Positions 46,395 to 55,859 are shown, counted from the stretch's first letter. The stretch is DNA of 64,000 nucleotides from Marinilabiliaceae bacterium (GCA_016342595.1 JAEINY010000004.1:1-64000); one strand, 5' to 3'. Numbers and translations: made by a program. Notes: generated by a model from the sequence alone, not told the origin.

Positions 46395-46829
46395 TTACTT
46401 TTTAACAAAATCAAAAGATCCATCTCGAATGCTTTGTTTAGTTGTATCCTTCATCATCATTTGCCATTGATCCGAATACTCTGTAATTGTCTCAAACCGA
46501 AAACTATTATTAAGATTTATTGTATCGTAGAGCCCAACAGAGTTGTATATGGTACATATTGAATCACTCCAGTGTATATATAAATAATATCCTTCACCAA
46601 ACCCTGATACAGATCTTGGTGCAATATAAGTAGAAGGCACTTCCCTTTGTTTATAATATCCATACGTATAGTACACATAGTCAGGAAATGAACCTACAGC
46701 AATCCTAGTAATTACATTTTTATTATTTGGCGAGTAGAAATATTCAAACTCATACTTTGGCATTAAATAATAAGTGATTACAGATAGAAGCAATATAGAT
46801 ATTGCAATTTTAATTCCATGTTTTTTCAT
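46395..46829 (-). CDS. Small membrane-anchored protein, possible immunity protein
   Basis: 144 aa; N-terminal hydrophobic helix (about 8-25, IAISILLLSVITYYLM), remainder soluble and aromatic-rich. Family not recognised. It starts 8 nt after the stop of a toxin-like C-terminal remnant (46838-47002) and ends in a hairpin module shared with the neighbouring gene, the layout of a polymorphic-toxin immunity cassette (inference). Confidence 0.6.
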   Translation of the reverse strand: MKKHGIKIAISILLLSVITYYLMPKYEFEYFYSPNNKNVITRIAVGSFPDYVYYTYGYYKQREVPSTYIAPRSVSGFGEGYYLYIHWSDSICTIYNSVGLYDTINLNNSFRFETITEYSDQWQMMMKDTTKQSIRDGSFDFVKK

Positions 46830-46837
46830 AGCAAATC

Positions 46838-47002
46838 TTAATAACCAAAGAAACCATATTTAATTCCATTATAGGAATCTTGGTCTTCGCCATAGTATGG
46901 CATACCTGATACCTCATGAGGAATATCCATATATAAAAAACCAGCAAAAGCAGTGCCTTTCCACCCCTTTACATTGCATTTATTTCTTGCGACCTCTAAA
47001 GC
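46838..47002 (-). pseudogene. Orphan C-terminal fragment of a polymorphic toxin-like protein
   Basis: 54 codons open on the minus strand, from just after an in-frame TGA to TAA at 46840-46838: ALEVARNKCNVKGWKG, then FLYMDIPHEVSGMPYYGED and IKYGFFGY. No start codon. It sits between a hairpin module and the 144-aa gene, as detached Rhs C-termini do. The toxin class is not identifiable. Confidence 0.5.
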
Positions 47003-47015
47003 TCATCGCCTCGTT

Positions 47016-47040
47016 GTCGCACGATTGTATCGTGTGGCAC
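47016..47040 (-). repeat. Variant hairpin module upstream of the toxin-like remnant
   Basis: Minus strand GTGCCACACGATACAATCGTGCGAC, a degenerate form of the GCGAT-ACA-ATCGC module with the stem ACGAT/ATCGT. Confidence 0.5.
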
Positions 47041-47146
47041 AATATCACACTATTTTACCACAATAAATCTATCCAACATCACAATATCACCACTATATTT
47101 TTTTGCACTACTAGCTAACTATTTTGCTCAGCTGAAAATTCTTATA

Positions 47147-47175
47147 GAACGCGATACAATCGCGCACTAGCGGGG
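47147..47175 (-). repeat. Hairpin module GAACGCGAT-CAATCGCG-CACTAGCGGGG, copy 2
   Basis: 28 of 29 bases identical to 46363-46391; 6 bp beyond the stop of the 199-aa lipoprotein gene. Confidence 0.8.
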
Positions 47176-47181
47176 CATTGA

Positions 47182-47781
47182 TCATTGATTAATGTTCTTG
47201 CTTTCTGGTTCTTTTGATAAACTTAAATACCAAGCTTGCTTATCGGGAGTTAATTCAAAAAAATAGTAAATATCATCTGATGCGTATCCATCCTTATATT
47301 TATATACCAAGTGTACAAAAAAACAAACAATAAGCTCCTTTCTATCTACCATTGGTGGTGATAATACAATATTTACATCTGACAATTCATTACTCACATA
47401 TTCTTGTTTATTAAGGGGAAGAAAATTAATCACTTCTTTCCCTTTTAGACAATTAATATCAAGAACAAACTGATGCAACTGATTATTGTCAAACTGAATA
47501 TGATCTCCATCCTCTGAATGAACAAAAGCTAAATCCCTTAATATACTCTCTTCTTCAATGTGCTCGTTAAATAAAGGTTGAATGCTAATATTTGCATCTG
47601 GAAAAACTTTTGCAACAACATCTATAGTTAAATCAGTTAGTGTTTTAATATCATTTGGCGATACTGGATTATAATAACTATCATCAAATACGATTTTTTG
47701 AACATCATTCCTTTGTTTTGGAATACAACCTACCAACAACACTAATAGAAATGAAAAAACAAAATACTCCTTTAAACCCAT
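47182..47781 (-). CDS. Lipoprotein, possible orphan immunity protein
   Basis: 199 aa; lipoprotein signal with Cys19 (LLVGCIPKQ). Rest soluble, Asp/Asn-rich, ending with YFFELTPDKQAWYLSLSKE, which looks like a beta-rich domain. Family not recognised. It starts 7 bp after an Rhs-like remnant and ends in the same hairpin module as the 144-aa gene, hence the immunity guess. Confidence 0.6.
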   Translation of the reverse strand: MGLKEYFVFSFLLVLLVGCIPKQRNDVQKIVFDDSYYNPVSPNDIKTLTDLTIDVVAKVFPDANISIQPLFNEHIEEESILRDLAFVHSEDGDHIQFDNNQLHQFVLDINCLKGKEVINFLPLNKQEYVSNELSDVNIVLSPPMVDRKELIVCFFVHLVYKYKDGYASDDIYYFFELTPDKQAWYLSLSKEPESKNINQ

Positions 47782-47788
47782 ACTGTAA

Positions 47789-47870
47789 ATTATTTAACCT
47801 GTTCTAATATTCCTTGAATTACCAAGACAAAGAACCTAACACCATAATCATCCCAATCCAATCTACTCCA
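47789..47870 (-). pseudogene. Rhs core remnant
   Basis: Minus strand reads WSRLDWDDYGVRFF, close to the Rhs core motif LDWYDYGARFYD that precedes the variable toxin tip, then drifts out of pattern to a TAA at 47791-47789, as after a frameshift or deletion. It begins right at the end of the 736-aa gene. Confidence 0.5.
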
Positions 47871-50073
47871 CCCCATTTCGCCAACTCTCCTTATTCAACA
47901 ACTCCCCTGCTTTGGTAAAATGCTTCCATTTACCGTGGCGGAGTCCGTTTTTGTAGCGGCCTTCAATTTTTACTTGTCCATTGCGGTAGTAATAAGTGGC
48001 ATCGCCATCAAACAGACCGCCATCAGTGGTGAGTTGGGCTTTGAGGCGGCTGTTGGAATAGAACTCCTTGTAATCACCGTCCAGCACATCGTCGTCAAAT
48101 ACGACTTCGGCTCTTACAGTATGCGGTTTATCGTCGTAATAAAAGATGGCAGTACCATCAACCAATCCATCGTCATAGGTGACGGCTGACTTGATGTTGC
48201 CAGACGGGTAATAACTGCGCCACAGGTCTTGCACCAGGCTATCACGCATCTCCCCTTCGTGAATGATGATGCTATCCTGCACCCGCTCGGGATGGCTGGC
48301 CCAATAATCAATGTGACCTTCCCCATATGGGAAATACTCACCCGTGTCAATCTTGAACTTCAATTCACGAAACTCCTCCACATATAGCTCTTCAGCCGAT
48401 TTCTGCATCTCTTCCAATTCTTCGTACAAAAGGGTATTCTCATCGTGGTGAGCGAGTAATACTGTTTCAAACAGGTCACCGGTTGCTTTCAATTGCCAAC
48501 CGATATTTGAGAAATTAACCAACAAATCACGGTTACGCTTCAGATCTTTGCGTGTCTCGCGGTCGCTGTAATAATACAGGTGCTGGTATACTTTAGGCAT
48601 CTGCACAAAAACGGATAGGTTACCTTCATTCCCGAACTGTTTCATGAAATCGGAGAAACCGGGGTTACGGGCCAGCGTATTACCCACCAGGTAATCATCA
48701 ACCATTCCCATGAGTGAATTCACCGAGTTACTAAACACAATGTAATCATCCAGAAAGGTAAAATAGGGTTTTTCCATGCCGTTCATCAGTTGACCCACAA
48801 AGAGTTTGAAGAAGCCTTTCATGTTGAGCAGGTAAATCTGATGGTTACGATAATCGATCTGATCAAACTTAACCGGAGTGCGCTTTTTAATGTGCTTCAA
48901 AAGGACGGACATATTGTCGCGTGCCAGATCAATGTCATTGGCTTTGATGGCAAACAGCACATCCAATTCGCGCGCATTGGATTCAGGTCGTAGCTTGGCC
49001 ATGGCAAACTCCCCTTCGAGCCAGGAGAAGAGAAGTGAGTCAAAATTCACTCCCAGCCATTTCTCTGACATGCGCAAGCCCTTGTGATATTCTTCAAACG
49101 CATGGGGATCTACGGTTTTATATTGTTGCATGAAATCGTTATAAAACCGGTCGAAATCATCTATATTTATGTCCATCAGCACGGCGGTCTTGGAGGGCAG
49201 GATATGATGGGCTTCCATCTCCCCGGGATCCGCCTTGACCAATGCATCCACCAGTGATGGAACGGAGTCGTGATGGTTACTATACCCCACCAATTCGATG
49301 TTCTTATCCTCCAGGTTAGCAACTAAGGCCGAATAGGCCATCACTTCACTCACTGATTTCAAGCTCTCTTTTAACTCCGGAGAAAAAGCACCGGCAAAGT
49401 TATCCAACAGATTAAAATTGAGATAAAACTTCACCATTCCATCTCCGTTGTGCTGTTGCACTTCGGTGAACTTATCTACTGAAAAAGACTCCCCTGATTT
49501 TAATGTTTCAATGCATTGATCTACCAATTTAGGGGCTAAGCTACCCACCAGCAGGTTTTCCTTTATGGCCAGATGAATCACTTCGTTAGGTTTACCATAA
49601 GTTAAGGCATGCACATCCACACTATCCACCTGACGAGTCGTCAGATCGAAATTAAACATACCGGCCAGCTTGGGTAACACAGCCAATTTTCCATATTTAC
49701 CAATGTCAACGGCAAACAAAATTTCATAATTACTCTCCGAGGTCATTTGAAAGGATACCGCTAATGGTCGATTCTGAAAAACCTGACGGACCAATGGATT
49801 CTCAGCCATGAGGCTGTCAAAGTTCATCATGTCGGCTTCGTACTCTTCCAGGTAATTGCCTTCCAGCATACGATCCCACAAAGCACTCTCTTTTACCTCG
49901 CGCCATCCTTTGGTGAGGTTTTCCGTTTCAATCACCATTACCGCATCCTGCGAAACGGCTTGTAAGGGTTGAATACGATCAACTTTAACAAAAAACAGAT
50001 AAACCCAAAAAGTAATGAATCCAACAACAATCAGGGCAATAAAAATAAGAAGTGCTTTGAGTAGTTTTTTCAT
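47863..50073 (-). CDS. DUF3352-like membrane protein with MORN-type C-terminus
   Basis: 736 aa. One N-terminal transmembrane helix (about 5-28), a long extracytoplasmic region (30-580) resembling DUF3352 proteins (SQDAVMVIETENLTKGWREV, ENLLVGSLAPKLVDQCI, DDYIVFSNSVNSLMGMVDDYL), then about four MORN-2/YwqK-like repeats (610-736; YYPSGNIKSAVTYDDG, YYYRNGQVKIEGRYKNGLRHGKW). Function unknown. The MORN half may be an added module. Its stop overlaps the Rhs remnant, marking the edge of the accessory patch. Confidence 0.8.
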   Translation of the reverse strand: MKKLLKALLIFIALIVVGFITFWVYLFFVKVDRIQPLQAVSQDAVMVIETENLTKGWREVKESALWDRMLEGNYLEEYEADMMNFDSLMAENPLVRQVFQNRPLAVSFQMTSESNYEILFAVDIGKYGKLAVLPKLAGMFNFDLTTRQVDSVDVHALTYGKPNEVIHLAIKENLLVGSLAPKLVDQCIETLKSGESFSVDKFTEVQQHNGDGMVKFYLNFNLLDNFAGAFSPELKESLKSVSEVMAYSALVANLEDKNIELVGYSNHHDSVPSLVDALVKADPGEMEAHHILPSKTAVLMDINIDDFDRFYNDFMQQYKTVDPHAFEEYHKGLRMSEKWLGVNFDSLLFSWLEGEFAMAKLRPESNARELDVLFAIKANDIDLARDNMSVLLKHIKKRTPVKFDQIDYRNHQIYLLNMKGFFKLFVGQLMNGMEKPYFTFLDDYIVFSNSVNSLMGMVDDYLVGNTLARNPGFSDFMKQFGNEGNLSVFVQMPKVYQHLYYYSDRETRKDLKRNRDLLVNFSNIGWQLKATGDLFETVLLAHHDENTLLYEELEEMQKSAEELYVEEFRELKFKIDTGEYFPYGEGHIDYWASHPERVQDSIIIHEGEMRDSLVQDLWRSYYPSGNIKSAVTYDDGLVDGTAIFYYDDKPHTVRAEVVFDDDVLDGDYKEFYSNSRLKAQLTTDGGLFDGDATYYYRNGQVKIEGRYKNGLRHGKWKHFTKAGELLNKESWRNGVE

Positions 50074-50161
50074 AGTATGGGAACAAAATAAGTTCTATCT
50101 GCTAAATAAATGATTTTTCTTTTTGTATCACTTATTATGTAGGAAACATGTACAAAAAAAT

Positions 50162-50196
50162 ACCCTGATAATTTTTCAACTATCAGGGTCAACATC
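50162..50196 (-). terminator. Terminator of the sulfatase-like gene
   Basis: ACCCTGATA pairs with TATCAGGGT; the minus strand continues ATTTTTTTG. Confidence 0.9.
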
Positions 50197-50210
50197 TTTT
50201 TGTGTGTTTT

Positions 50211-52148
50211 TTATTGTATGGTCAGACGATCTTCAATCATTCGGCTGTTATATTGTTGCACCACTGCTTTCGCATAGCTTTCTATTGCCGGAATATCTAC
50301 TTTACCATTCAGATTGTTTTTCAACAAAGGATCTTCTTTATAATTAAAGATGCTCATTACCTCTTTACCATTGAAATAGATGACGTAATCATCTTTTGCT
50401 ATCTGATAAGCCCCATTGGTATAATTAATAATAAAACGATCACTCCCTTGATCTAAAAGGTCATTTCCAAAGGCCACGTAAGGCTTTTCATAACCCAGAT
50501 AATTCAATACTGTAGGCATGATATCGATTTGTTGGGCTAATTTCTCATCTCGCCCTATCATTGTGGTATCACCAGGTGCATAGATAATGAGCGGCACACT
50601 AAACTTATTCATGGTGGTTTTCGATTGATCAAAGTGCGAGACCGAACTATGATCTGCTGTAATAACAAAGATGGTATTCTCATACCAGGGCATCGTTTTC
50701 GCCGTTGCAAAAAAGTTACGCAAACCATTATCTGTATAACCAATACACTGGTGCACCGGTAGCGTTCCTTTGGGAAATACATCGGTATATTGCTCAGGCA
50801 CTTTAAAGGGGTGGTGTGATGAAACCGAAAAAAGAGTTGTAAAAAAGGGCTCCTTCATCTTGTTCATCTCACGGGCATAGAACTGAAAGAACGGTTCATC
50901 CCAGATGCCCCAGATACCATCGTAATCATCCTCGTTGTCATATTCATCTTTACCCATGTACTTTTGGAAACCTGCTACTTTGGCAAAGGATTGAAAGCCC
51001 ATGGATCCATTGGGAGCACCATGAAAAAAGGCTGACTCATAGCCCTTAGGAGTCAACAAACTCGCTAAGCTATTTACTTTATTACCCGAATATTCTGATA
51101 CGACATATGGCAAAACCAAAGCCGGAATACTGGCAATAACAGAAGGCATGGCATCAATGGATTTGCGCCCGTTGGCAAAGGTATTAGGGAAAATTAATGC
51201 CTGTTGACTCAGCGAATCCAGGAAGGGTGTATAACCTTTATAGTTCCCATTATCAAGATGGGTATTGACTGATCCTAAATATTCTCTGTTGAAACTCTCC
51301 AGCATGAAGATAACGACGTTCTTCTGTTTCATTTTAGATGCGACCTGCCCTGATTTAACAGGTGTATACACAGCATTCATAGCCTTTTCTGAATCAAAAA
51401 AATCATAATTCGTGAAACTCTTCTTGCCCCAGGTACGGATGATGCAAAAAGGAGTATTCAATACCAGTGCCATCTCATCAGGCGAATCCACATATTTACC
51501 GGCATTGGACATGGTAATGGGGCGTGTCGAATGACGATATCCACCGCGCATCCCCACAATTGTGAAGCCTGAAAAAACAACGAGTGCCACTAATGAGGCT
51601 AATCCATATGACCATTTATTGGATAGTGCAATTCGGCGGGGGCGGTAAATGGAATAAGTATAACTCAAGGCCCATACCAGTACTATAAATAATACCAACA
51701 CATACCAATAATCAATCATAAATTGCCCCCAAAGGGATCCCATGTTCTCTTCGTTCTTCAGAATATCCAATACATTATAAGTTGTTCGCTTTAAGATGAA
51801 CCGGTAATAAATCAGATCGGTTGCATTGAATACAAAACCAAATGCATTAATCACCACAAACCACCATTTCAGAAAGGTTTGATAAGCTTTTCCAAATTTG
51901 AAAGGTAATGGCAACAGATAGAAAATAAAATAAAGGGCATTCAGGTAGAGAACAGCACTCAGGTCAAACTTTAATCCACCTGCCATGATGGTTAAGAACC
52001 GGCCTCCATCCACATTTGGAAAAAGGTCACTGTTAAACATGAAGAAGAGAATTCGGAACAGACTATAAAAAGTCATTATCAGTACGAAGCGATACAGTAA
52101 AACACCATATTCATGAGCTTCTTTATTGGGAGGAGTCAAACGCCACAT
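50211..52148 (-). CDS. LTA synthase-family sulfatase (phosphoglycerol/phosphoethanolamine transferase-like)
   Basis: 645 aa. Five N-terminal transmembrane helices (about 20-230), then a periplasmic alkaline-phosphatase-superfamily domain (about 270-620): FMLESFNREYLG (metal Glu), ANGRKSIDAMPSVIASIP (Ser as probable nucleophile), FFHGAPNGSMGF, VITADHSSVSHFD (metal Asp-His). Acts on lipid head groups or surface glycans in Gram-negatives; exact substrate unknown. Monocistronic. Confidence 0.88.
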   Translation of the reverse strand: MWRLTPPNKEAHEYGVLLYRFVLIMTFYSLFRILFFMFNSDLFPNVDGGRFLTIMAGGLKFDLSAVLYLNALYFIFYLLPLPFKFGKAYQTFLKWWFVVINAFGFVFNATDLIYYRFILKRTTYNVLDILKNEENMGSLWGQFMIDYWYVLVLFIVLVWALSYTYSIYRPRRIALSNKWSYGLASLVALVVFSGFTIVGMRGGYRHSTRPITMSNAGKYVDSPDEMALVLNTPFCIIRTWGKKSFTNYDFFDSEKAMNAVYTPVKSGQVASKMKQKNVVIFMLESFNREYLGSVNTHLDNGNYKGYTPFLDSLSQQALIFPNTFANGRKSIDAMPSVIASIPALVLPYVVSEYSGNKVNSLASLLTPKGYESAFFHGAPNGSMGFQSFAKVAGFQKYMGKDEYDNEDDYDGIWGIWDEPFFQFYAREMNKMKEPFFTTLFSVSSHHPFKVPEQYTDVFPKGTLPVHQCIGYTDNGLRNFFATAKTMPWYENTIFVITADHSSVSHFDQSKTTMNKFSVPLIIYAPGDTTMIGRDEKLAQQIDIMPTVLNYLGYEKPYVAFGNDLLDQGSDRFIINYTNGAYQIAKDDYVIYFNGKEVMSIFNYKEDPLLKNNLNGKVDIPAIESYAKAVVQQYNSRMIEDRLTIQ

Positions 52149-52479
52149 AAAACTATCTTTATAATAAAATCGCGTAAAGATAACAATTTATCAGCATAGG
52201 GGATTCAGACTTTATTATTTATCCAGGGCAATCGCATTTAAGAAGGATTGTTGTGTTTTGTTTTTAACACAGCATTCATTTTATACAATTAATCCGAACT
52301 TCAGATATATTATCTTAATTTTATCCACAGATTCTACGGATTTCACGGATTGTTTTCCGATGGAAAACATGAAATCTGTGATAATCTGGGTAATCTGTGG
52401 TTACTTTTTTTTGGTACGAAGTGTCTTTTTGTAAATGCGATCGCCCTGATTTTGTTACACCTATTGACAAGGCAAAAAA
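52149..52479. other. Intergenic region with ACGGATT-type inverted repeat
   Basis: No gene. 52325-52400 is an imperfect inverted repeat built from CCACAGATT / ACGGATT words and their complements AATCTGTGG, around a ttttccgatggaaaa hairpin. Related half-copies (taatctgtgtaatctgcgg) occur at about 55284. Confidence 0.6.
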
Positions 52480-52516
52480 AAAGATCCATCTGATTGATTA
52501 AGATCAGTGAATCTTT
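52480..52516 (-). terminator. Terminator of asnA
   Basis: AAAGAT...CTGAT pairs with ATCAG...ATCTTT; on the minus strand a run of T follows. Confidence 0.65.
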
Positions 52517-52543
52517 TCCTTGCATATTTAAAAACCCAGGTAC

Positions 52544-53584
52544 TTATACGAGAACAATATTGTTTGATTTACATTTCTGGCGCATCTCTTCGGGCCATAT
52601 GCTGGCCTGTATCTCACCAATGTGAGCATTTCTTAAAAAGAACATGCATAAACGTGATTGTCCGATACCACCACCAATTGACAGCGGCAAACCACCCTCC
52701 AACAGTCGTTTGTGGAAATAGAGTTCCTTACGGTCGGTACATCCCTCAATTTGAAGTTGATGTTCCAGGGCTTCAGGACTCACACGGATGCCCATGGAAG
52801 ATAATTCAAATGAACGCTCCAATATGGAATTCCAAACCAGGATATCACCATTCAAGCCTTTGTAACCATTCACGGTTGACGTACTCCAATCATCGTAATC
52901 AGGGGCACGGCCATCATGCTTTTCACCATCGGCCAGTTGACTTCCTATTCCGATGAGGAATACTGCCCCATGCTCTTTTGCAATGGCATCTTCCCGCTCT
53001 TTGGATGATAATTCAGGATATTGCTTCTGTAAGTCTTCAGCATGAATGAATGTTATATTCTCGGGTAAAATGGGTTTGATATTTGGGTAACGCTCGTACA
53101 CTACAAATTCAGTCCGTTTCATCGCTTCATATAGTTTCGAAACCACATGTTTCAAGAAATCCAAATTGTATTGACCAGCCGAAATATGACGCTCCCAATC
53201 CCATTGATCCACATATAAGGAGTGAATATTATCCAACTCCTCATCCGGACGGATAGCGTTCATATCGGTATATATACCATAGCCACATTCAATGTCGTAA
53301 TCGGCCAACATTAAACGTTTCCATTTGGCCAAACTGTGCACAACCTCTGCTTGTGCATCTCCCAGATGTTTCACCGGGAATGAAACCGGACGCTCGGTTC
53401 CATTCAAATCATCATTGATTCCGGTACCCTTCATCACAAACAGAGGAGCCGTTACTCTGCGTAATCGTAATTCTGCTGCCAACGCGGATTGAAAATGGTC
53501 TTTCACTACTTTAATGGCGTGTTCTGTTTGCTTGAGATCAAGCAGTGGTTGATATTTTTTTGGTATGAATAATTTCGAAGTCAT
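52544..53584 (-). CDS. asnA: Aspartate-ammonia ligase
   Basis: 346 aa, the ammonia-dependent asparagine synthetase related to class II aminoacyl-tRNA synthetases. Seen: RRVTAPLFV, NGTERPVSFPV, HSLAKWKRLMLADYDI, MNAIRPDEELDNIHSLYVDQWDWE, GRAPDYDDWS, and the motif-3-like GGLPLSIGGGIGQSRLCMFFL with the ATP-binding Arg. A -7 box TATATTTG lies at 53619-53612 on the minus strand, about 28 nt before the ATG. Confidence 0.97.
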   Translation of the reverse strand: MTSKLFIPKKYQPLLDLKQTEHAIKVVKDHFQSALAAELRLRRVTAPLFVMKGTGINDDLNGTERPVSFPVKHLGDAQAEVVHSLAKWKRLMLADYDIECGYGIYTDMNAIRPDEELDNIHSLYVDQWDWERHISAGQYNLDFLKHVVSKLYEAMKRTEFVVYERYPNIKPILPENITFIHAEDLQKQYPELSSKEREDAIAKEHGAVFLIGIGSQLADGEKHDGRAPDYDDWSTSTVNGYKGLNGDILVWNSILERSFELSSMGIRVSPEALEHQLQIEGCTDRKELYFHKRLLEGGLPLSIGGGIGQSRLCMFFLRNAHIGEIQASIWPEEMRQKCKSNNIVLV

Positions 53585-53755
53585 TTGATTTAATTTGTGT
53601 TAATCCGGCAGCAAATATACAAGTTTAATTTTCAATCGAAACCTTGGTGGGCTTTTTTTCTTCTAAATCACTAGTATTTACACATGATATATATCAGATT
53701 GTAAGCTAGTGGCCACTAAAATCTATGATTTTCAATCATCCATCAGATGATGTAA

Positions 53756-53786
53756 TTGGTCAGTTGCCTCTAAAATCCTACTTTTG
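53756..53786 (+). promoter_or_regulatory. Promoter of the MFS transporter
   Basis: TTG (53756-53758), 20 nt, TACTTTTG (53779-53786), 20 bp before the ATG at 53807. Confidence 0.55.
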
Positions 53787-53806
53787 CTCACCAATAATTC
53801 GAAACA

Positions 53807-55009
53807 ATGGCGGCATTAAGCGGAAACATAAAAAAGCTCTACCTTATTAAAATAGCCAAGTGGTTCATGTTAACCATGCCTATTTTGATGCTCTTTTACC
53901 ACGACCTGGGATTTACAGTTGAAGAGTCGTTTCAGTTGAAAGCCATCTATAGCATAGCCATTGTATTGTTTGAAATTCCGTCTGGTTATGCAGCCGATGT
54001 GTTGGGTCGCAGGCGAACACTTATTTTTGGAAGTATTATGGGAACGGTTGGATTTGCCATCTATTCCTTTTATTCCGGGTTTTATGCTTTTCTGGCAGCA
54101 GAGCTGATCTTAGGAGTCGGACAAAGTTTTATTAGTGGTGCCGATTCTGCCATGTTGTATGACAGTCTGAAAGCTCAAAATCGGCAGAAAGATTACCTCA
54201 AACTGGAAGGACGTAATTTTTCAGTGGGCAATTTCAGTGAAGCCATTGCAGGCTTTGCAGGTGGTGCCCTGGCAGAAATTAGTTTACGTATGCCGTTCTA
54301 TTTTCAGACCGGTATTGCTTTTATTGCTATCCCGGCCGCCATCCTGCTGGTGGAACCCCAGGTGTATACCCGCACCCGGAAAGCCACGTGGAAAGACATC
54401 TTCGAGGTGGTTAAATATGCCATGGTGAAAAATAAGAGCCTGCGGTACAATATTATCTACTCCTCCATCATTGGCTCAGCCACCTTAACCATGGCCTGGA
54501 TTTTCCCGCTTTACCTGGCCGAAATCAACTTCAGTGAGATTCACATTGGAGCCACCAGTACGATGCTAAATTTAATTGTAGGCATGACTACTTTAGCGGC
54601 TTATAAAATTGAACAGCGCCTGGCGCCCAAATTTACCATCTGGGGATTCACATTGGTGATTACCGGTGCTTTTATTGCCGCCGGTTTCCTGCATTCCATA
54701 TATGTGTTACCGGTGTTAATGATCTTCTATTTTTCACGCGGCATCGCCACGCCTGTTCTGAAGGATTATATTAACCGTATTACATCCTCTGAAATGCGGG
54801 CCACGGTGTTATCTATCCGGAGTTTAATTATCCGGGCCAACTTCTCCATCTTAGCCCCTTTATTCGGATACATGACAGACCGTTTATCCTTGAGTCAGGC
54901 ATTTATGATCATTGGCGGGATATTCATGATATTAACCGGATCGTGTATCATCTTATTTTTGCGCTCATTAGAGCGGCAGAAAAAAAGTGAGCAATCTGCT
55001 TTAATATGA
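53807..55009 (+). CDS. MFS transporter
   Basis: 400 aa, twelve hydrophobic segments. The A-motif loop GYAADVLGRRRTLIFGS between TM2 and TM3 is typical; FAGGALAEISLRMPF and TSSEMRATVLSIRSL are family-style loops. A bacterial drug- or metabolite-efflux type major facilitator; substrate unknown. Monocistronic, followed by a long repeat-rich spacer. Confidence 0.88.
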   Translation: MAALSGNIKKLYLIKIAKWFMLTMPILMLFYHDLGFTVEESFQLKAIYSIAIVLFEIPSGYAADVLGRRRTLIFGSIMGTVGFAIYSFYSGFYAFLAAELILGVGQSFISGADSAMLYDSLKAQNRQKDYLKLEGRNFSVGNFSEAIAGFAGGALAEISLRMPFYFQTGIAFIAIPAAILLVEPQVYTRTRKATWKDIFEVVKYAMVKNKSLRYNIIYSSIIGSATLTMAWIFPLYLAEINFSEIHIGATSTMLNLIVGMTTLAAYKIEQRLAPKFTIWGFTLVITGAFIAAGFLHSIYVLPVLMIFYFSRGIATPVLKDYINRITSSEMRATVLSIRSLIIRANFSILAPLFGYMTDRLSLSQAFMIIGGIFMILTGSCIILFLRSLERQKKSEQSALI

Positions 55010-55740
55010 TGCTGCCATCCTGAAATTTTGCTATACTGGTGGAATGATTTGCATATTATAGTATTTATTATTCCAGGGGTGTGTTTTACACAAACTAATA
55101 GTAACACAGAGCCATCAAGCCTTGATATACCAACAAAAGCAGAGATAACACTGAGAAAAGAGTAACACAGAGTTACACGAAGAAGCCACAGAGAGCCACA
55201 GAGCAAAACAACAAGTTGTTTCTAAAAACGAAAAAGATAACCATCGGTCTTGTTATTATGTCGAATCCAGTGATAAAATCCATGTTAATCTGTGTAATCT
55301 GCGGATAAAAAAGAGCTATATGATTGCTGCACAGAGGAAAATGCAAATACCAAAAACAATTTCGTATTGAGATCACTGAGGTGGTTTCGCTTCGCTTCAA
55401 CCGGAATGCACTGCTATATGATTAACATCTGAATTTATTCATTTTTGCGTATTATGCTCAATAGTGTAACCTGCCATCCAAGGTGCGAACCGCCTAATTG
55501 CAATTGAGAAATAAAGCATATAAAAATAAATACCATAACTTAGTGTTTGTAGCACTGGTTAGCCACTTTTAGTATCACAGGCAACCCTTTCTGTGCCCCG
55601 GTTTCTATCAGGGCACCAGTGGTAACAAGTTGAAAATAGTTCTCTCATCTTTTGGTACTAATAGATATTGATTGACGTGTAGCTACGTTTATACAAAAAA
55701 AACGTTCGGGATTAAAAACAGGGTACTATCTCTGTTTATT
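55010..55740. other. Repeat-rich intergenic region
   Basis: No gene supported. Holds purine-rich CACAGAG copies (55100-55205, matching 26155-26208 inverted), an AATCTG-type half repeat (55284-55305), a relic of the GGTTGAAGCGAAGCGAAA repeat (55383-55402), and the CCTGCCATCCAAGGTGC repeat (55470-55510). Confidence 0.6.
55467..55510 (+). repeat. Dispersed CCTGCCA-CCAAGGTGC repeat, second copy
   Basis: Matches 41947-41991 in inverted orientation, see there; followed by AATTGCAATTGAG, part of the same palindrome seen near 41840. Confidence 0.7.
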
Positions 55741-55748
55741 GAATAGCT

Positions 55749-55853
55749 ATCTACACAAACCGACCTCTTATCTACATATCCCATAGGTCTATCTACAAAC
55801 CCCATGGCCTTATCTTCATTTACGATGTTTCTACCTACAGATCCTATACTCTT
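55749..55853 (+). repeat. Degenerate 21-bp tandem repeat, five units
   Basis: Units start at 55749, 55770, 55791, 55812 and 55833; consensus ATCTACANANCCCATNGNCTT, first three units closest. The period is a multiple of three and both strands stay open, so heptad-like peptides appear in either direction. Confidence 0.6.
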
Positions 55854-55859
55854 AACTAC

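Noticed and set aside
46897-47118. 73-aa plus-strand ORF
   Set aside because: Shadow of the minus-strand toxin-like remnant and hairpin module.
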